DNA of 64,000 bases, from NCBI GenBank assembly GCA_051294375.1, contig CM119270.1, positions 13,673,833 through 13,737,832 of the forward strand, given 5' to 3'. Positions within the stretch are counted from its first letter, which is position 1; every line of letters starts with the position of its first letter. This DNA comes from Paraspadella gotoi (taxonomy: Eukaryota; Chaetognatha). The translations under genes and the position numbers were made by a program. Under the pieces are notes generated by a model, which was not told where the DNA came from, ran no database searches, and was given only the letters and a program-made list of their open reading frames with translations. Positions 60,413 to 64,000 of the stretch are shown piece after piece.

Positions 60413-61662
60413 TCTCTCTCTCTTCTTTCTCATTCAACCTTCATCTCAATCAACTCTCAATTCGTTTTCAATTTCACCTTTAAAATTTTCGGTGACATTT
60501 TGAAAATTGTTGGCCAAAAAATCGAAATGGTCTGAGGACAAAATTTGAATTGGATGCCAGTTCGATGACGACGACGACAACGAGGACGACGAAGAAGACG
60601 CTGACAAATTCTTGTCATTTGACAAAGTTCGCAGCATAATTACAAAAGAATTTAAAAAAAAAAATCGGGGTGAGAATAGAACCTTGGCTGTTGGTTAAGA
60701 GAGGACTTTCAAGATGTCGTCTCGTAATTACAAAATATAGAAATTATCTATTGTTTCGTCTACTAGGAAAAGCTTGGTTACGCGACGGCGTTAAAACGAT
60801 AATAAATACTTCAAGCTTTCCGCTCTCCGCTCCGTTCGATCTTTCCCCACCATTCACCGGTGACCCCGACTTACTTTTCCCGCGGCGATTCTTCCGCTCC
60901 TGCCCGAGCTACACTTACCCTCACTGCTTCGCTCCACTTAACCCTTCTCTCCGGGTCGACGAGGAAATGACAGAATCCTCGATAGAAGAAGGAATTTTCG
61001 GGGCAGGAGTTCGGGGCATCGAGGTCGTCGGGGGAGAGACCCACTCGGAGGCAGCGGCCGTAGTTGCAGGGGGCGTCGCAGGCCAGGTCTGAAAAGGCAA
61101 GATTACATTTGGGACTTAACGCCATGTCATTTCGTGTAAAGGTAAAGAAAGATTTGCTGCGAAATTTAACAAAATAAATAAAAAAAAAACAAAAACGACA
61201 ACCAGGACGACTAAAAAATATTGAGTTTAAGCATAACTCACACTGAGGTAGATTGGAAGACGCCGCCACGATGGATGCCATCGACAAAATCAAAAACATC
61301 AACAAAAGAACAACAGTTTGACGCAGTAGAAACTTTCGGAGCCTACGCGAAGAAGCAGGAATAGAAAGGGGCGGTGCTGAGGACGTTGACAATGAAGACG
61401 AAGACGACGACGAAGAAGACGACGGCGGAAAAGGTGAAGCAACGATTTCAGTAAAAAATTCGTCTCTATTTTTAGATCGCATCGTGTCATCGGCGACCTC
61501 TGAGGCGTCAACCATCCTCGGGGCGGCGCCGTGATCTGAAAAAACGCCGTCGTCGGTGTCATGGCAGCTGTCGCTGTGAGAACCGCTGCTGCGGCGTTGA
61601 CTTCCCCGGTTACATCCGGTTAGATCGATGGAGATGGGACGAGTTCGGATTGAATGATCCAT
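43546..61662 (-). CDS. Latrophilin-like adhesion GPCR with two C-type lectin-like domains (26 exons)
   Basis: Exons: 61242-61662, 60919-61088, 60478-60610, 60202-60344, 59527-59662, 58765-59002, 52606-52757, 52236-52370, 51602-51763, 51002-51207, 50551-50748, about 50270-50454, 50038-50162, 49561-49728, 48899-49154, 48524-48693, 48230-48349, 48045-48152, 47859-47973, 47641-47769, 46644-46802, 44583-44798, 44341-44490, 44199-44283, 43894-43992, 43546-43826; about 1480 aa. Order: Ser-rich N-terminus with a hydrophobic run ([16 protein letters not shown]), CTLD1 ([30 protein letters not shown]), EGF-like [18 protein letters not shown] lectin ([24 protein letters not shown]), CTLD2 ([14 protein letters not shown]), HormR, GAIN, GPS ([12 protein letters not shown]), 7TM ([26 protein letters not shown]), Gln-rich tail. 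It is probably a cell-surface adhesion receptor with autoproteolysis at HL/T. Indels break the frame in 51602-51763, 50270-50454, 48899-49154 and 48524-48693. The inverted contig 54595-58355 supplies intact versions of most of these. Confidence 0.88.
45181..46140. mobile_element. 960-bp element with about 200-bp terminal inverted repeats
   Basis: The left arm begins TACATGGTGACAATTTTAC at 45181, and the right arm ends with its reverse complement at 46140. The arms match nearly perfectly for about 200 bp and resume imperfectly inside (AGAGAATGATATACTT against AAGTATGTCATTCTCT). Terminal TA dinucleotides suit a Tc1/mariner-type target duplication. There is no coding capacity. It lies in the latrophilin intron between 44798 and 46644. 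Confidence 0.8.
46943..47615. mobile_element. Element with 11-bp terminal inverted repeats (copy C), holding nested repeats
   Basis: It is bounded by GTCGGATCTGC (46943-46953) and its reverse complement GCAGATCCGAC (47605-47615). The flank and the GGACGGACAGACAGACAG block match copy B at 19913-20462. Nested inside is a degraded relative of the 22179 foldback element (about 47035-47355), itself interrupted by an 8-bp tandem repeat. The right end lies 26 bp from the exon at 47641-47769. Confidence 0.6.
47233..47319 (+). repeat. (AATTTTAG)n tandem repeat, about 11 units
   Basis: An almost perfect 8-bp unit is repeated in a latrophilin intron. It sits at the point where the two halves of the nested foldback element would meet, so it probably expanded from the element's AGAATTTTAG sequence. 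Confidence 0.9.
48183..52009. repeat. Left arm of a 3.8-kb inverted duplication
   Basis: The reverse complement of this segment is 54595-58355. It contains the latrophilin exons from CTLD2 (51602-51763) to the GPS exon (48230-48349). Differences are single-base indels, a shorter tetranucleotide run (48770-48855), and a real mismatch at 50240-50290. It is continuous with the flanking exons on both sides, so it is the correctly placed copy. Confidence 0.9.
53467..53532. repeat. Perfect 23-bp hairpin beside an assembly gap
   Basis: The 23 bp at 53467-53489 (beginning TACAATTAGAGTCTTCATCA) are the exact reverse complement of 53510-53532, around a 20-nt loop with GCTGC words. The gap begins six bases later, so the hairpin may have stopped assembly or may be a foldback-read artefact. 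Confidence 0.85.
53539..53722. other. Assembly gap, 184 N
   Basis: A run of N inside the large intron between latrophilin exons 52606-52757 and 58765-59002. Confidence 0.95.
54495..54594. other. Assembly gap, 100 N
   Basis: A fixed-size gap to the left of the inverted contig. A length of exactly 100 suggests a placeholder of unknown size. Confidence 0.95.
54595..58355. repeat. Misplaced inverted contig: second copy of latrophilin exons
   Basis: This sequence lies exactly between two 100-N gaps and is the reverse complement of 48183-52009. Its exons read on the plus strand, for example 57373-57626 (GAIN, intact) and the GPS exon near 58190-58309. Some exons are more intact than in the left arm; CTLD2 here has the expected Trp in GYGWADFPC. 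The splice from 58765 to 52757 on the minus strand (KER then CQG within the SUEL domain) runs straight across it. It is therefore not a separate gene at this position, and most likely an unplaced haplotype or redundant contig. Confidence 0.88.
57676..57772 (+). repeat. (CTTT)n microsatellite
   Basis: About 24 CTTT units follow a short GTCT run in the intron after GAIN exon 57373-57626. The matching left-arm tract at 48770-48855 is shorter and interrupted, the largest length difference between the two copies. Confidence 0.9.
58356..58455. other. Assembly gap, 100 N
   Basis: The gap to the right of the inverted contig, again exactly 100 N. Confidence 0.95.
59260..59470 (+). mobile_element. tRNA-derived SINE-like element
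   Basis: A GC-rich island in an AT-rich latrophilin intron. TGGCGTAGGAGG (59293-59304) fits the pol III A box at 11 of 12 positions, and GGTTCGCCC (59337-59345) resembles the B box, at tRNA-like spacing. A non-tRNA body with GTGCAATGGAGGGTGAACTA follows. No clear A-rich tail or target duplication was found, and the cloverleaf is incomplete, so a functional tRNA is unlikely. Confidence 0.5.
60376..60423 (+). repeat. (CT)n microsatellite
   Basis: A short run interrupted by CC, in the intron between CTLD1 exons 60202-60344 and 60478-60610. Confidence 0.85.
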
Positions 61663-61831
61663 TTAAAGGGGAAAAAAGGATCTGTGGGTGTGAGGTTGGG
61701 AGAGGAATGAGAATGAAAGAAGGGAGAAAATATAAGATAGATAAAATAAAAGCGAAAACGTTGAAAAGTAAGAGAGAAATTATGAAAGGAAGGAATATGG
61801 AGATAATGAATTTTAAAAAAAACAACCAGAC

Positions 61832-61938
<107 letters not shown>

Positions 61939-62800
61939 TGGAAAAAAAGTCGGAAAGAAAGAAAGAAAGAAATAAAGGAAATATAATGAAAGAAGGGAAA
62001 AACGGGGAAAAAAGTTCAAGAAATAGAAAATGATGAAAAAAACTGCGCTAACAATAATAATAAACAAAGAGAAACAGATGTTGAATTCCGACCAATCCTT
62101 TTACCCAATTCGACAAATCGTACTGAGCAGATTAAATGTAAACAATAAAATATGTTGATTTCTAAATGTATGGCTCGTTTTATAATGACAAAAAAAATTG
62201 CATCACTTCTCTATTCCCGCGTGTTCTCATTCGAATTTGGCAACCGAATTTTATCCGAAAGTAAGAAGTTATTTGAACAGTAATATTTCGAATGAGAAAG
62301 TTTTTCACATCGACTTTGGTTAAAGTTTGCAAAAGATAAAAGGATTTGTTGATGTTGAAAGTCAAAAGAATAAAAAAAAATTTAAAAAAAAACGAAAAGA
62401 AGTAATTCTTTTTCATGGAAATCCAAAGTGTGGTCAACGAGAAATAAAAAAAAAGAGATTAGATAAACACGGGGTGTCTAATTCTTTATATTCGTCCTTC
62501 GAATTCCACTCGGGTTTTCAAGTGTTTTCAAATGTGAGTTGATTAATTTATCAATTCATTAATCAAACGATCATTAGTGAAATATCTGGTGATCATTAAA
62601 AAAAATTTCCATTGGTGATCGTGAAAAGTTCACAAATCTTGATGCCATTCTCGAATTATCCGTCGATGGAAACAGGATTTCGCATCTTTTTTTTTTCGAT
62701 CTTTTAATTGTGGAAAAAACCGAAACAATAAAAATTCGCGAGTGAAAAACGACCGAGTGAAAAAGGTTTAAAGAGTAGAAGCAAAGTTTCCATCGATGGA

Positions 62801-62866
<66 letters not shown>
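62801..62866 (+). repeat. (GA)n microsatellite
   Basis: About 33 units with one interruption near 62815. Confidence 0.9.
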
Positions 62867-62868
<2 letters not shown>

Positions 62869-63082
62869 CCGGTCGGATGGTTTTTTTTTTTTTAAACATC
62901 TTCTTTTGAAAATTTTGGGGAAAGTGAAACGATGAGGGGAGGTGAGGGAGGAAGAGAGGAAGAGGAGGAAGAAGAGAAAAAGGAAGAGGAGGAGGGGACA
63001 ACTGGGGAATAGAAACGGTGAAAAGGTAAAATATACGTAGGTAAAAAAAAATTGCGTTCAGGGAAAAAGAGAGAACCCCTGG

Positions 63083-63085
<3 letters not shown>

Positions 63086-63144
<59 letters not shown>

Positions 63145-63151
63145 AGAGAGA
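63086..63151 (+). repeat. (GA)n microsatellite
   Basis: About 32 units with one extra base near 63141; the second GA run within 300 bp. Confidence 0.9.
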
Positions 63152-64000
63152 ATCGCCGACGGATCTTCCCCCCCACTTGGGTTTTTTCGTTGCGTCACTT
63201 TTTCCTGCATCGATTGTTGTTGACGTCGATGACGAAAACTTTTATTATACGTAATCACATTCGTTCTTTTCGATCGTTGGTGATGTCACGTTTCTACTCA
63301 AACGTAAACACTTATCATACGTCTTTGAATTTTTTAATTTACAGCTGTTAATCCCAACTTATCGAAGATTACCAAGATAAATCTCGTTTGGACGCGCAAA
63401 TAAGGAAAGGGGGGGGGAATGACAAAAAAAAACTAAGAAACGTTTAAATCTTTTGACGACTGCGCTTTGTCTTTGGATCAAACTGTATTCTATTTCATTA
63501 ACTATGGATTATTCTGTCAATAAGAAAACTATTTGTTTGTATTTCAAACTAGAGCGAGTTTTGATTTTAAACGTTCCGATTTTAGATACTAACTTTTCAA
63601 GAAGATATCTATAAAAAGGTAAGCGGGTTTATTCCTTGCTTACTCATTTGCTTGCTTCCTTGCTTACTCATTTGAGACCTCAAACTTGATAATTAAAAAA
63701 AAAACCATTTGGCCCCACAATCGTATTTTGATCGGCGGTCATCGTTGCTGAAAGAGATAAAGTAATAGGAGCTTCTCGAAAGCAGACTATGACGACGTCA
63801 TTGCTACTGATGATTGATGTCGCCGTCATTTCTGTCGGAAATCAAGGATGTGGGAACGTGCAGGGGCGGCGAGAGGGGGGACACTCTCGCCTCAGGGTCC
63901 CTGAGAAGTGAGAAGAGAGAAAAAAAGAAGGAAAAAAGAAAAAAAAAGAAAAAAGCATAAAAAACAAGAAAGAAGAAGAAAAAAAGAAGAACAAAAAAGA

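Overview
The window is nuclear DNA of an invertebrate animal. The genes are split by many GT-AG introns (roughly 60 bp to several kb), exons are GC-rich and lie in AT-rich introns and spacers, and transposon relics, MITE-like elements and microsatellites are common. The gene content (synaptophysin, RIM, a latrophilin-type adhesion GPCR with a SUEL lectin domain) points to a bilaterian, most likely a protostome. I could not assign a phylum. Four N-gaps and many single-base indels show a draft, lightly polished long-read assembly.

Layout, left to right. 1552-3496 (+): a complete nine-exon synaptophysin. 7091-14850 (-): a complete 17-exon NCKIPSD/SPIN90, with a tandem exon duplication and a Tc1-like relic in its last intron. 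17173-26562 (-): an unnamed receptor-like protein with Ig-like domains, one membrane span, an EF-hand-like loop and a proline-rich tail. A failed contig join around the gap at 23142-23166 repeats about 2.7 kb of this gene. 30084-36682 (-): a complete 13-exon CLU/CLUH. 39123-42737 (+): RIM with Rab-binding helix, zinc finger, PDZ, C2A and an RIM-BP motif, but no C2B. 43546-61662 (-): a latrophilin-like adhesion GPCR whose ectodomain carries two C-type lectin-like domains around a SUEL lectin domain, then HormR, GAIN/GPS and 7TM. A contig of about 3.8 kb (54595-58355) has been placed inside an intron of this gene as an inverted second copy of 48183-52009. Beyond 61.7 kb I see only simple repeats.

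How the genes relate: at least three products act at synapses in other animals (synaptophysin on vesicles, RIM at the active zone, latrophilin as an adhesion receptor). NCKIPSD links SH3 signalling to Arp2/3 actin assembly. CLU binds mRNAs for mitochondrial proteins. The genes lie on both strands in tail-to-tail, head-to-tail and head-to-head pairs, so this is physical proximity, not an operon.

Exon limits were worked out by hand from GT/AG sites, phase continuity and remembered family resemblance. No search or transcript evidence was available. The most notable points are the latrophilin architecture, the duplicated in-phase SPIN90 exon, the unnamed Ig/EF-hand protein, several apparently unnamed inverted-repeat element families, and two false duplications that would mislead automatic annotation.
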